Source: Enterobacteriaceae bacterium 89
GTDB taxonomy: Bacteria > Pseudomonadota > Gammaproteobacteria > Enterobacterales > Enterobacteriaceae
Reading direction: 5' to 3'
Assembly: GCA_014156375.1 (NCBI GenBank)
Contig: RQJH01000003.1
Location: 1,426,001-1,490,000, forward strand
Length of the DNA: 64,000 bases
A model generated the notes under the pieces. That model saw nothing but the letters and a program-made list of their open reading frames with translations. It ran no database searches and was not told where the DNA came from. Position 1 is the first letter of the stretch. Each line of letters starts with the position of its first letter. This document shows, piece after piece, positions 1 through 8,293 of the stretch. Both the position numbers and the translations under genes were made by a program.

Positions 1-989
1 GCCATCCGCTTAACGCGGGCGTGAATGGTGCGCTGCTGGGTTGCCAGCATCGCCATGTACACCACGATAAAGGAGAACACCAGATAGCTGGATGAAGTGA
101 TCGCTAACTGATTGCTGTAGCTTGCGTAGCTCGGAATATAGCGGTAGTAGAAGTGGATACTCACTATCAGGACCAGTGTCCAGACCAGCGACATCATCCG
201 ATAACCAAAGCGCATTGAGCCCCAAAGCATCACCGGCAGCAGCAGCGAGAAGCTGTAGTTGGTGGTGAAGATGGAGGAAGTATTCGCCATCGGGATATAC
301 AGCAGCCCCATGATCGCCAGCAGCGCAGCGGTCCACAGCACCATTTCCAGGCTCGTGACCTTCGCATCCACCTGCTGTCGAAGCTGAGAGATAAATGCCC
401 GCAGATAAAGCGGATGGCGTATCAGCCTGATAACCATGTAGCAAAACGGTACGCCGGTCAGGCAGCCCACCAGCAACGACTGATAGTTGATTAAACTGTG
501 CAGCGTCAGCGGTCCGGCGCCTGCCAGTGAGATGCTGGCCGGCAGCACGCCAAAGAAAACGGAGAACAGCAGGATTAGCTGAAACAGCGTGGCAGGAAAA
601 AACATCTGCCAGAACAGGCGCTGTGCCATCAGCCGTGGGCTGCCATACGAGACGTGTTGGCGGCGCGGCACGAAAACCCGATAGCCGCCCCAGCTCAGGA
701 TCACCGGGATCAGAAAATGGAAGGTAATGCCGATTGTTTCGGGCACAGTCATCCCCTGAGCGATCACCAGCCAGATGCCCAGCACGATCCCCGGAATGGC
801 TTCCCAGCCAAAGAACAGCATGAAGCTCAACAGCAGCGCCAACGGCAGGTAGTAAAGTGCAACTGCTCCGCCATCAATGCGGGTAAAGGTATTGGCACTT
901 CGGGCTACGGGCAGCAGCAACGTTGGCAAAAACAGTGGGAGGCCCCACCATCTGTCACGGTTAGATTTATAGAATTCGGTTAACTGCAT
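1..989 (-). CDS. pdeF: Cyclic-di-GMP phosphodiesterase PdeF (YfgF), N-terminal part; runs off the left edge
   Basis: The visible 329 codons read without a stop and match the N-terminal MASE1-type membrane sensor half of E. coli YfgF from memory: it opens MQLTEFYKSNRDRWWGLPL, then has a series of hydrophobic helices and an Arg/Gln-rich segment near residue 195 that contains QQVDAK. The degenerate GGDEF and the catalytic EAL domain of this family lie beyond base 1, so activity cannot be judged here. The family hydrolyses c-di-GMP at the inner membrane and is linked to anaerobic and peroxide-stress lifestyles. The start ATG is at 987-989 and has only a weak ribosome-binding site. It is divergent from yfgG; a palindromic FNR-like box sits between the two. 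Confidence 0.93.
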   Translation of the reverse strand, partial: MQLTEFYKSNRDRWWGLPLFLPTLLLPVARSANTFTRIDGGAVALYYLPLALLLSFMLFFGWEAIPGIVLGIWLVIAQGMTVPETIGITFHFLIPVILSWGGYRVFVPRRQHVSYGSPRLMAQRLFWQMFFPATLFQLILLFSVFFGVLPASISLAGAGPLTLHSLINYQSLLVGCLTGVPFCYMVIRLIRHPLYLRAFISQLRQQVDAKVTSLEMVLWTAALLAIMGLLYIPMANTSSIFTTNYSFSLLLPVMLWGSMRFGYRMMSLVWTLVLIVSIHFYYRYIPSYASYSNQLAITSSSYLVFSFIVVYMAMLATQQRTIHARVKRM

Positions 990-1118
990 AGATGCTCTAC
1001 AGTGGCCTTGATCCCACTTGGGCCGATTCAGACAGGCATCCAACCTGACATAAATTCACCGCACAACGGCTTGCGCGGAGTTGGACACGGAATTGTAGTT
1101 ATCCATCGCGCAAGCGGT

Positions 1119-1132
1119 TTGACTTTAGTCAA
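1119..1132. promoter_or_regulatory. FNR-like palindrome in the yfgF-yfgG divergent region
   Basis: TTGACTTTAGTCAA is a perfect inverted repeat (TTGAC-N4-GTCAA), one base per half-site away from the FNR consensus TTGAT-N4-ATCAA. It lies about 130 bases before the yfgF start and 170 before yfgG. E. coli yfgF is known to be induced by FNR without oxygen, so the position makes sense. The rest of the 990-1302 gap shows no gene; TTGACC at 1232-1237 with CTTAAT at 1255-1260 (17-base spacer) is a possible yfgG promoter. Confidence 0.5.
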
Positions 1133-1302
1133 TAAAGAGGGTTACAGGCTTGATTGATGCGACTTTTTTTCCTCGCTTCGGGTTCCGCGCCCTATCGGAA
1201 TCATTCTGAGCATTTTTTATGCAATTGTTAATTGACCCTGCCAGCGTGCTGTGCCTTAATGTGCACATCGCCCGAAAATGGGTATTCTTTAAGGACCCCT
1301 CA

Positions 1303-1497
1303 GTGAGTCAGGTAACGCCAGTGCGAAAACGACACCAGTTCAACAGTCGCATGACCCGAATCATTTTGCTTATCAGCTTCCTCTTTTTCTTTGGCCGCTT
1401 TGTCTACTCCTCTATCGGAGCCTGGTACCACCATCAGGACAAGAAAGCCGCCCAGCAGTCCAGCCAGACGGTCACCCCGCCCGCCAGCGCGGAGTAA
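1303..1497 (+). CDS. yfgG: YfgG, small DUF2633 membrane protein
   Basis: Sixty-four-codon gene with a GTG start. The protein reads MSQVTPVRKRHQFNSRMTR, then one hydrophobic helix (IILLISFLFFF), then a His/Lys/Gln-rich tail, which matches E. coli YfgG along its length. An AAGGA ribosome-binding site at 1291-1295 sits 7 bases before the GTG and decides this start over the in-frame ATG at 1219. A single-pass inner-membrane protein; in E. coli it has been linked to nickel/cobalt stress, but no mechanism can be read from the sequence. Unlike E. coli, yfgH and yfgI do not follow it. Confidence 0.85.
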   Translation: MSQVTPVRKRHQFNSRMTRIILLISFLFFFGRFVYSSIGAWYHHQDKKAAQQSSQTVTPPASAE

Positions 1498-1688
1498 GGT
1501 CAAGGACGTCGTTCCGATAAGCGCCCTGTTTTTTCAGACAGGCGAGCAGCGGCGTCACCCATTCCTCGTCAGATAATTTCTCTTTTCAGTCACAATCCTG
1601 GACGATTCTCACGCCCCTGATTTGCAACCCGCGTAAAAACCAAGCACGATAAAGGTTCATCCGCCGTGAATGCCATACAGGGAGACGT

Positions 1689-2999
1689 ATGAAAAAAGTA
1701 CTGAATACTTTTCTGCCGCTGTACACCACCACCCTGCTGATGCTGCTTGGATCCGGCCTGCTTACCACCTACATTTCCCTGCGTCTGGCTCATGAAGAAG
1801 TTAGCGGAACGCTTATCGGCGCGATTACGGCTGCCAACTACCTTGGGCTGGTGATTGGCGGCAAAGTCGGTCACAACCTGATTGCCCGCGTGGGACATAT
1901 TCGCGCCTACGTCGCCTGTGCCGGGATAATTACCGCCTCGGTCGTCGGCCATGGGCTGAGCGACTACGTGCCCCTGTGGATCCTGCTGCGGCTGATTATT
2001 GGTCTGTGCATGATGTGCCAGTACATGGTGCTGGAAAGCTGGCTCAACGACCAGGCGGAATCATCGCAGCGTGGAGCGATTTTTGGCCTGTATATGGTGG
2101 CCACCTATCTTGGGCTCTGCGGCGGACAGGTGATTCTGATTGCTGCGGCCGGAACCGGCGCGGCGATGCTGCTGATTGTGGCGCTGTGCTTTGCCCTGTG
2201 TCTGGTGCCGATAGCCCTGACTACCCGCACTACCGCCAAACCGATGTCGCCTGCGCCGATGGAGCTCGGCTATTTCTTCAAAGCGATTCCGAAGCTACTG
2301 GCCGCTACGCTGGCAATGGGGATGGCGGCAGGCGCGTTTTACGGACTGGCTCCGGTGTATGCCATTTCACAAGGCCTGAGCACGCAGCAAATCGGGATGT
2401 TTATGGGCGTCACCATTTTTGCCGGGATGGTGTCACAGTTTCCGCTGAGCTGGCTTTCTGACCGCTACGATCGTCAACACTTACTGTTTTTCACCGCCCT
2501 GCTGTTTGCCGTGGCTTCCCTGCCGCTTTCGCTGCTGACGCACATCGGCTTTTACTGGATGCTCGCCATGGCCTTTGTTTCCAGCATGGCGATGTTCTCG
2601 CTCTACCCGCTCGGCGTGGCGATTGCCAACGACCGCGTCGATCCGGAGCGCCGGGTGTCTCTCACCGCCTGCCTGCTGATGGCCTTCGGCGTGGGCGCCT
2701 GCTTTGGCCCGCTGCTCACTGGTGCGGTCATGCAGCCCTTTGGCGGCAACATGCTGTACCTGTTTTTCTCGCTCTGCGGCGTAACGATTGCGGGCATCAG
2801 CTGGAGCAGAAAGCGTCAGCCAGAAATTATCGTCGATGCTCCTATGCCACACGTGGTGATGCCAGACAGCCTGACCTCTTCACCGCTGGCGGTGGCGCTC
2901 AATCCAGGCCTGGATGAAGAGGCAATTCAGGAAGTGATGGTGGATACGTCGGATGAGCCGGATCCTGAGGAGGAAGCGGCTCATCCCTCCTCAGGTTAA
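1689..2999 (+). CDS. MFS transporter, YcaD-like
   Basis: A 436-residue protein with about twelve hydrophobic segments and MFS signatures: a loop-2-like region around GGKVGHNLIARVGHIRAY and the loop-8 sequence SDRYDRQHLL. The pattern around VLESWLNDQ resembles the YcaD subfamily of MFS permeases. The last ~40 residues form an unusually acidic, Pro-rich cytoplasmic tail (DEPDPEEEAAH). The ribosome-binding site GGGAGA is at 1680-1685, 3 bases before the ATG. The substrate cannot be predicted. It stands alone between yfgG and a convergent EamA gene whose stop overlaps its tail by 9 bases. Confidence 0.85.
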   Translation: MKKVLNTFLPLYTTTLLMLLGSGLLTTYISLRLAHEEVSGTLIGAITAANYLGLVIGGKVGHNLIARVGHIRAYVACAGIITASVVGHGLSDYVPLWILLRLIIGLCMMCQYMVLESWLNDQAESSQRGAIFGLYMVATYLGLCGGQVILIAAAGTGAAMLLIVALCFALCLVPIALTTRTTAKPMSPAPMELGYFFKAIPKLLAATLAMGMAAGAFYGLAPVYAISQGLSTQQIGMFMGVTIFAGMVSQFPLSWLSDRYDRQHLLFFTALLFAVASLPLSLLTHIGFYWMLAMAFVSSMAMFSLYPLGVAIANDRVDPERRVSLTACLLMAFGVGACFGPLLTGAVMQPFGGNMLYLFFSLCGVTIAGISWSRKRQPEIIVDAPMPHVVMPDSLTSSPLAVALNPGLDEEAIQEVMVDTSDEPDPEEEAAHPSSG

Positions 3000-3905
3000 C
3001 GCCGGCTGATTGCGTCTGTTGGCCGTACTTTTAGAACACAGCGCAATCCCGCAGATAATCAACAGCGTGCTGACCAGATGGAACGGATACAGCTCAACGT
3101 TCAGGAACAGCACGCTGAACAACCCTCCGCTCAGCGGGATCAGATGGGAATATACTTCCCCACGCGTGGCGCCAATGGCCTGAATGCCTTTGTTCCACAG
3201 CAGATAGGAAAGCCAGGACGGGAAAACGATCAGATATGCCAGACCTGCCAAAAAGCCGGGTTGCAGATAGTTGTGCCAGACCGGCAGGCCATCCCGCGCC
3301 AGCGAAATAAACAGAACCGGCAGCAGGACCACCGCGCCAAATGCAGCGCTCACGGCCACAAACGCATTGCCCCCCACTTCACGCGGCTTGGTCCGCAGGA
3401 AAGCGCAATAGACCGCCCAGCTCACCGCCGAGCCCATCGTCCACAGATCGCCCCGGTTGAGATTTTTCAGCGTCTCCAGATGTAGCAAATCTCCCTGCAT
3501 CACCAGCCAGACCACTCCCAGCGAACTCAGCACCACTCCTGCGATATTATTGCCCGATATTTTCTCTTTAAATATGCATTTATTAATCAATAAGACTAAC
3601 GCGGGGGTCGTCGATAAATAAATAGCGGCATTGAGCGATGAGGTATATTGCAAACCGATATAAAGCGTCAGAGGAAATAATACCTGGCCAAACAGCGCCA
3701 GAAAAGCCAGCACCGGGAATGACTTTTTCATCACCGGCCACTGTCCGCGTATCTGTCGGGAGTACAGCGCCATCAGCAGAATGGCGGTCAGTACCCAGCG
3801 CGCAGCTGAGAGGACAATCGGATCGGCGTGAGCCACCAGAATATGACCCACGACATAATTTCCGCCCCAAAAACATGCCGCCAGGCTAAGGAGTAAATAA
3901 GGCAT
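2991..3905 (-). CDS. EamA/DMT-family permease
   Basis: A 304-residue protein with ten predicted membrane helices in two EamA repeats (one opening MPYLLLSLAACFWGGNYVVG, the second opening DLWTMGSAVSWAVYCAF). Drug/metabolite-transporter permeases of this type usually export amino acids or metabolites; the substrate is not visible. It is transcribed divergently from a LysR regulator 100 bases away, the classic arrangement of an exporter and its own activator. Its C-terminal codons overlap the end of the convergent MFS gene by 9 bases. Confidence 0.88.
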   Translation of the reverse strand: MPYLLLSLAACFWGGNYVVGHILVAHADPIVLSAARWVLTAILLMALYSRQIRGQWPVMKKSFPVLAFLALFGQVLFPLTLYIGLQYTSSLNAAIYLSTTPALVLLINKCIFKEKISGNNIAGVVLSSLGVVWLVMQGDLLHLETLKNLNRGDLWTMGSAVSWAVYCAFLRTKPREVGGNAFVAVSAAFGAVVLLPVLFISLARDGLPVWHNYLQPGFLAGLAYLIVFPSWLSYLLWNKGIQAIGATRGEVYSHLIPLSGGLFSVLFLNVELYPFHLVSTLLIICGIALCSKSTANRRNQPALT

Positions 3906-4005
3906 CGCTGCTCCTGTTAATAATAATTTCGATGAGCAGAAGGTTATCGCCAGGCGAATGGGGATGCTAATATAAAGTTTTACTCAGCGGGTATCGTTTG
4001 AAACT

Positions 4006-4920
4006 ATGAAGTTTACTCTGCGACAACTTGAGTTCTACATAGCTTTAGCAGAAACATCACAAGTTTCTAAAGCCGCCAGCCGTTGCCACGTGTCACAGTC
4101 GTCAATGACCGTGGCTCTGCGTAATCTCGAAGAGACGCTGGATGCGCAGCTTTTTCACCGCCAGCCGAAAGGTATCCGACTTACCGCCGCCGGAGAACGC
4201 TTTCTCATCCATGCCCGCAAAATCATCAGCGACAGCCATTTAGCCATTGAAGATCTGCATCACCAGCCGGAAACCCTGAGCGGTACGGTGCGTATCGGCA
4301 TCGCCCAGACGCTGTCGGCCTATGTATTGCCAGAGATGTTGAATGATATCGAGAGCCGCTTTCCGCTGCTGGAGATTGTTTTTCAGGAAGCCACCGCGCC
4401 GGATCTGCTTGAAGCATTGCGCCAGGGAAACGTTGATTTCTGCCTGCTGCTGACCTCCAACATTACTCACGACGACGCGCTGGAAGTGGAAACCTTTATC
4501 CGCTCATTGCGCCAGCTGTGGATAGCGCCCGGCCATCCGCTGTTGAGCCAGTCGGTTGTCCGCCTGCGCGATGTGGAAAAGCTGCCGTTTTTGATGCTCG
4601 ATGCCGACGAATACCCAACGGTAATGACCGAAGTCTGGCAAAGCAGCGGCTATCAGCCCAACGAGCAGTTCCGCAGCACCTCTTTTGAAGCCGTGCGCAG
4701 CCTGGTGGCGCAGGGCAAAGGCATCACTATTCTGTCGGACCTGGTTTATCGCCCCTGGTCACTCAACGGACAGCGAGTGATCCGGCGAACCATTGAAGAC
4801 TGCATCACCTATATGGATGTCGGCGTGGTGAAATCTGCGGATCAGCCGCTATCCCCCTCCAGCCAGCGGTTGGTCGATTTTTTGCGTCAGCTGATGGTGA
4901 AAATGGACAGGACGGCCTGA
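4006..4920 (+). CDS. LysR-family transcriptional regulator
   Basis: A 304-residue protein with the N-terminal LysR winged helix-turn-helix (LRQLEFYIALAETSQVSKAASRCHVSQSSMTVALRNLEE, residues about 4-42) and the typical ligand-binding domain. The dimer helix and LTAAGERFL hinge are intact. It probably controls the divergent EamA permease; the 100-base gap between them would hold the operator, but I could not assign a convincing T-N11-A site. The effector is unknown. The gene ends just before the convergent toxin-antitoxin pair. Confidence 0.9.
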   Translation: MKFTLRQLEFYIALAETSQVSKAASRCHVSQSSMTVALRNLEETLDAQLFHRQPKGIRLTAAGERFLIHARKIISDSHLAIEDLHHQPETLSGTVRIGIAQTLSAYVLPEMLNDIESRFPLLEIVFQEATAPDLLEALRQGNVDFCLLLTSNITHDDALEVETFIRSLRQLWIAPGHPLLSQSVVRLRDVEKLPFLMLDADEYPTVMTEVWQSSGYQPNEQFRSTSFEAVRSLVAQGKGITILSDLVYRPWSLNGQRVIRRTIEDCITYMDVGVVKSADQPLSPSSQRLVDFLRQLMVKMDRTA

Positions 4921-4926
4921 AAAGAA

Positions 4927-5259
4927 TCAGGCCATTATCAGGCGCTTAAACAATAGCTGTTTGATATCCTGCCGATGCGACAGAATCGCATGTGCCGTGA
5001 CTAAAGTTCCGTCTACGGAATACAAAACCCGGTACCCTTCAACCTGGTTAAACTCCCGGTACTTCGCACAGCCAATTTTCAGCAGCTCAGGGCAAATCTG
5101 ACATCCCAATGGAAACTGTCCTACGGCATTCTCAAACTTTGACAGGATTTCCGCGATAACCGGTCGTGGCTCCACATCAACACGACGAAGATGGTTTGCG
5201 ATTGCGTCGATGCAGTGCTTAACGGTGAGCGTGTACTCAAAGGTAACTTGCGGTTCCAT
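4927..5259 (-). CDS. RelE/ParE-family toxin
   Basis: A 110-residue basic protein with the RelE/ParE fold pattern: an N-terminal helical part, then LKIGCAKYREFNQVEGYRVLY and HAILSHRQDIKQLLFKR at the C-terminus, the usual position of the strand and helix that carry catalytic Arg/His residues. RelE types cut mRNA on the ribosome and ParE types poison gyrase; the sequence does not decide which. It follows the antitoxin gene by 30 bases in the same direction. AAGGGA lies 5 bases before the ATG. Confidence 0.8.
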   Translation of the reverse strand: MEPQVTFEYTLTVKHCIDAIANHLRRVDVEPRPVIAEILSKFENAVGQFPLGCQICPELLKIGCAKYREFNQVEGYRVLYSVDGTLVTAHAILSHRQDIKQLLFKRLIMA

Positions 5260-5289
5260 GGAAATCCCTTAATGCCCAGCGCGCTGAGC

Positions 5290-5523
5290 TTAATCCTGAA
5301 TGCCATCCAGTAACTGATCTTTGGAGAAAGTACGCCCTTCAGCTTTATCCTTCTCTGACAGGGTTAGCAGTTTCAGCAAAGCAATGGCGTTTTCTCGTTC
5401 CTGCTGCTGGTCATAAGACTCTATAACATAAGCAGGCACACCATTTTGCGTAACCAGGATAGGTTCTGACAGATCAAGCGTTGCCGCGTTTTTTTTGACG
5501 TAGCTGATAGTTTCTACTTTCAT
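5290..5523 (-). CDS. Phd/YefM-family antitoxin
   Basis: A 77-residue protein. The N-terminal half ([26 protein letters not shown]) is the DNA-binding dimerisation module of Phd/YefM antitoxins, with the PxxVTxNGxPAYV signature. The C-terminal part would wrap around the toxin. It is the first gene of a two-gene operon with the RelE/ParE-like toxin. Such antitoxins repress their own promoter; a perfect inverted repeat overlaps the -35 element upstream. Confidence 0.85.
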   Translation of the reverse strand: MKVETISYVKKNAATLDLSEPILVTQNGVPAYVIESYDQQQERENAIALLKLLTLSEKDKAEGRTFSKDQLLDGIQD

Positions 5524-5563
5524 GGTGCTTTCACTCGGTGATCGTTGGTCATGCCATGGTTTT

Positions 5564-5606
5564 AATATAGACCAAATTTAGACCTCCAACAATCATATAG
5601 TTGGAG
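5564..5606 (-). promoter_or_regulatory. Toxin-antitoxin promoter and operator
   Basis: On the minus strand a -35 TTGTTG (5587-5592) and a -10 TATATT (5564-5569) are 17 bases apart, 40 bases before the antitoxin ATG. CTCCAAC (5584-5590) and GTTGGAG (5600-5606) form a perfect 7-base inverted repeat that overlaps the -35, well placed for autoregulation by the antitoxin. Confidence 0.55.
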
Positions 5607-5627
5607 CCATTGGATAGCCGGAAATAA

Positions 5628-5655
5628 AAAACCCTCTGACAAAGCAGAGGGTTTT
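5628..5655 (-). terminator. Original guaA terminator, now separated from guaA
   Basis: AAAACCCTCTG / CAGAGGGTTTT is a perfect 11-base stem with a 6-base loop, followed on the minus strand by a T-rich run. It lies just outside the copy of the guaA 3' end at 5682-5694, so before the insertion it would have followed guaA directly. It may now serve to shield the toxin-antitoxin promoter. Confidence 0.7.
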
Positions 5656-5681
5656 GTGTACTGCAGGAAATCTAAAAGATT

Positions 5682-5694
5682 ATTCCCACTCAAT
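5682..5694. repeat. Left attachment repeat (attL)
   Basis: Thirteen bases identical to 9331-9343. On the minus strand they read ATTGAGTGGGAAT, followed by AA to give an in-frame stop. Confidence 0.75.
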
Positions 5695-6201
5695 TACCAA
5701 TAACAATAAAAAATCATTATAAAACAACACCATGAAAATCACGCGCTACTCAACACCATGAAAAATACCCTTGTAGAAATGCATGGCAGCAAGGATAGCA
5801 TTGTAACGGAGTGTAATCGGGTTTATGGTCAACGCATTGTGTCACGCATCCGCCAACCACGGGAACTCGCATTCAAGGCCGAATGTCCGGGCCAGTCTGA
5901 TTGCGGTTTTTAAGATTGTTCCACCAGAAGGAAGGTATGCGGCGATTTCAGTCGTTTGCGAATGTCGGCTTACTGGAAGTCATTCTATGCAACAGCCAGT
6001 GGACGTTCGTACACTTCACGTTTGCCGCAATAGAGGTCGTTAACGAGGCATTAAAGCTAACCTTGCCTAATACAGCCCTGTGCTAATTGCATGGCAACAA
6101 GCTTGGCCCGTTTACATTTATCAAATGACGTCGTACGGCACACATAACATAATATGTCCGCCACTGTTCGATGACTCAACAATTCTGAAAAAGGGAGGCG
6201 C
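5695..6201. other. Gene-poor left part of the island
   Basis: No convincing gene is seen. Short open frames at 5825-6043 and 5901-6086 have no recognisable domains and overlap each other. CAACACCATGAAAA occurs twice (5725-5738 and 5751-5764, 26 bases apart). A strong ribosome-binding site, AAGGGAGG, ends the stretch in front of the next gene. An integrase would be expected in this place and is absent. Confidence 0.5.
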
Positions 6202-7752
6202 ATGAATCGCCATTTCAAAAGGGACTTTGACGACCGTGTCAAGTTGCCACAAAGTGTATTTGGGCGGGTAGACCATGTCGTTACGTCAGGGCCTCCGGCC
6301 AACATTGTGCTAATTGCAGTTGATGCAATTGATGTCAAGTGGCTGAACGACCAAGCAAAACAAGACCCGCGATTTGACATCAATAGTCCTATAAAAGCAG
6401 CTGGGGCTTGGAAGAGCCAAGGCTTCCCAACACCCGGAACTCCGAGCATCTTTGAAAGCGCCCCACTATTTCGCATTGAAGTAGAATTAGATGCCAGAAC
6501 AAATCCATTCGGACTGCCATTCTTGCCTGACTATGACGGACTAAATACGAACACGGGTACGCAGGCTTTAGAGGGCGCATGGTTTAAGTTCGAGGTGTCT
6601 GCAATCCACCGTAAAGGCTTCACGCCTGCGCTAATCTATCCGGGCTTGTTCGCCCCGCCAATTTCCGCGTTTGTTCAGGGAACGATGCCGACACCTGTTC
6701 ACGCCAATGCTCTGGCAGGAATATTTTCGTTGCAGAATTTCCCAAAAATATCGGGAGCTTGTCTTCAATCTACTCTCAAGGGAACTCGCGCAGACGAGCT
6801 CGCTGTCTACGATGTGGGACAGGGAAACGCAAACGCTTTACTCAAGGCGAATTCACGCATCACTTGTCCTCCGCTGCCGTCGCTCTACTTTGACCTTGGT
6901 GCTGGGGTATATCGTAACAAGCACACAACGCCGACTCCCCTGCTTTTCTGCTTTACACTCTGCCCGCCAATTATACTGTCACACTGGGATGCAGATCATT
7001 GGGCTGGAGCGTACGCGACTGGAGTCAGTACTCCGCCAACCTATCCCGCACTTCTGCGCACATGGATTGCGCCACTACAAACCGTCGGACCACTGCACAT
7101 TGCCTTTGCAAATGACATCATTGCCCAAGGTGGCAAACTCTCAATCTACAACCCGCCCCCGGGAAAGATTGATACGGTCGCACTCTCTATGAGTACTGAA
7201 CTCCGATTGGCGCTCGGAACCGGGAATGGAAGAAACGACACTGGAATTGTTGCGGTAGTGGAGAACAGAAATCTAAGTCCTAGTAGAACTTGGCTTCTAA
7301 CTGGCGACTGCAACTATACGCACATCGAGCCCTCATTAGCACCTAAAAACCCTATAGCTGTGGTAGTCCCTCATCATGGAGCAAACCTTAATGGAGGAAC
7401 CGCTGCACCAAAACCATTCCGCGGTGTAAACGAGTACTGCCGCCTGCTCTATTCGTTCGGCCCCGACAATGCACACGGGGCAACAGGTGTCCGCCACCCG
7501 ACGCTCAACACGGCGACACTAAATATAGGGGCTGGTTGGGATCATGGAGCATGGCACTTACCCGCTCCGGCTGATAAGGCCCCTAACTCCGTCGATGACG
7601 TCAGAGCGACCGCACGACATACTGTTGCTGGAGCCGCCGGCGCAAATCTTGGTGGTATCCTGGTGGGCTGGAACGGCCTTCCCGCATTATTCAAGCCCCC
7701 ATGCGGTAGTGGTATAAGCATCCAGTGCACCACAACACCAGTACTGAGCTAG
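6202..7752 (+). CDS. Stand-alone ComEC-like metallo-beta-lactamase-fold hydrolase
   Basis: A 516-residue protein, soluble by appearance. Its second half carries the motif series of the ComEC/Rec2 hydrolase domain in order: VYDVGQGNANALL (near residue 207), SHWDADHWAGA (near 258, the metal-binding His-x-x-Asp-x-Asp-His motif), WLLTGDCN (near 363) and VPHHGAN (near 389). The first ~200 residues match nothing I recognise. There are no membrane segments, so this is not a DNA-uptake channel. The substrate is unknown; phosphodiester hydrolysis is the likely chemistry. It is the only intact enzyme of the island, has a strong ribosome-binding site (AAGGGAGG), and is followed by an IS remnant. A role in defence or mobile-element biology is inference. 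Confidence 0.75.
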   Translation: MNRHFKRDFDDRVKLPQSVFGRVDHVVTSGPPANIVLIAVDAIDVKWLNDQAKQDPRFDINSPIKAAGAWKSQGFPTPGTPSIFESAPLFRIEVELDARTNPFGLPFLPDYDGLNTNTGTQALEGAWFKFEVSAIHRKGFTPALIYPGLFAPPISAFVQGTMPTPVHANALAGIFSLQNFPKISGACLQSTLKGTRADELAVYDVGQGNANALLKANSRITCPPLPSLYFDLGAGVYRNKHTTPTPLLFCFTLCPPIILSHWDADHWAGAYATGVSTPPTYPALLRTWIAPLQTVGPLHIAFANDIIAQGGKLSIYNPPPGKIDTVALSMSTELRLALGTGNGRNDTGIVAVVENRNLSPSRTWLLTGDCNYTHIEPSLAPKNPIAVVVPHHGANLNGGTAAPKPFRGVNEYCRLLYSFGPDNAHGATGVRHPTLNTATLNIGAGWDHGAWHLPAPADKAPNSVDDVRATARHTVAGAAGANLGGILVGWNGLPALFKPPCGSGISIQCTTTPVLS

Positions 7753-7846
7753 AGGTAGCCCGAATATGTGTCTATCGACGTCCACGGTCTAGAATCTTGG
7801 TTGCTTCTCTGAGTGTGAATTGCATTTATGGAGTAGTGGGTGCAGC

Positions 7847-8101
7847 TCAGGAGTTCACTTGCCTTGCTCTGGATCAATGGGCCTTTGAGCGTGGTGTTGA
7901 GTTACGCTTAATCCAGCCGGGCAAGCCAACGCAGAACGGATTTGTTGAGAGCTATAACGGACGAATTCGCGATGAATGTCTGAATGAGCACTGGTTCAGC
8001 GATATGGAAAATCATTAATGACTGGTGGCGGGATCTTAACGAGTGCTGTCCACATTCAATACTGAATCATCAGACGCCATCAGAGTTTGCAGCACGGTAG
8101 C
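7847..8101 (+). pseudogene. IS3-family transposase (OrfB) remnant, truncated and frameshifted
   Basis: The reading frame shows the integrase-core C-terminus typical of IS3/IS407-type OrfB: LDQWAFERGVELRLIQ, GKPTQNGFVESYNGR and RDECLNEHWFSD. It stops after ENH near 8018. The continuation (IINDWWRDLNECCPHSILNH and TPSEFAAR) lies in another frame and ends at the stop at 8099-8101, so a small deletion has broken the gene. The upstream two-thirds of the transposase and both IS ends are missing. It is dead DNA left by rearrangement inside the island. Confidence 0.8.
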
Positions 8102-8293
8102 GAAATGGAAAATGTTAAGGTAAACAAACCGACCCTACTAACTGACGATTATGTCTAATACTAGGAACAGATCTATCAGTCTCACAACGATCCCTAGAGG
8201 ATTTTTACCATTCTAATCTTTTGAACAATCCCCTTGATGCAGAAATGTTCAACAAAGTATAATTACTGGACGTGGAAAAATAACTGATATGCT
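8102..8293. other. AT-rich spacer before the last island gene
   Basis: No gene, clear promoter or repeat was found here. Composition turns AT-rich and stays so through the next gene, suggesting that this part of the island came from a different source than the metallo-beta-lactamase gene. Confidence 0.4.

Noticed and set aside
1498-1688. A minus-strand stretch (around 1505-1585) that reads like a protein end, EKLSDEEWVTPLLACLKKQG
   Set aside because: It has a stop shortly upstream and no start codon except an internal GTG. It could be a gene relic, but I could not identify a parent protein.
5825-6086. Short open frames in the left part of the island
   Set aside because: They overlap each other in different frames, have no ribosome-binding site worth noting and no family features.
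6671-7192. A 173-codon frame inside the metallo-beta-lactamase gene
   Set aside because: Lies in another frame of the clear 516-residue protein and carries no motif.
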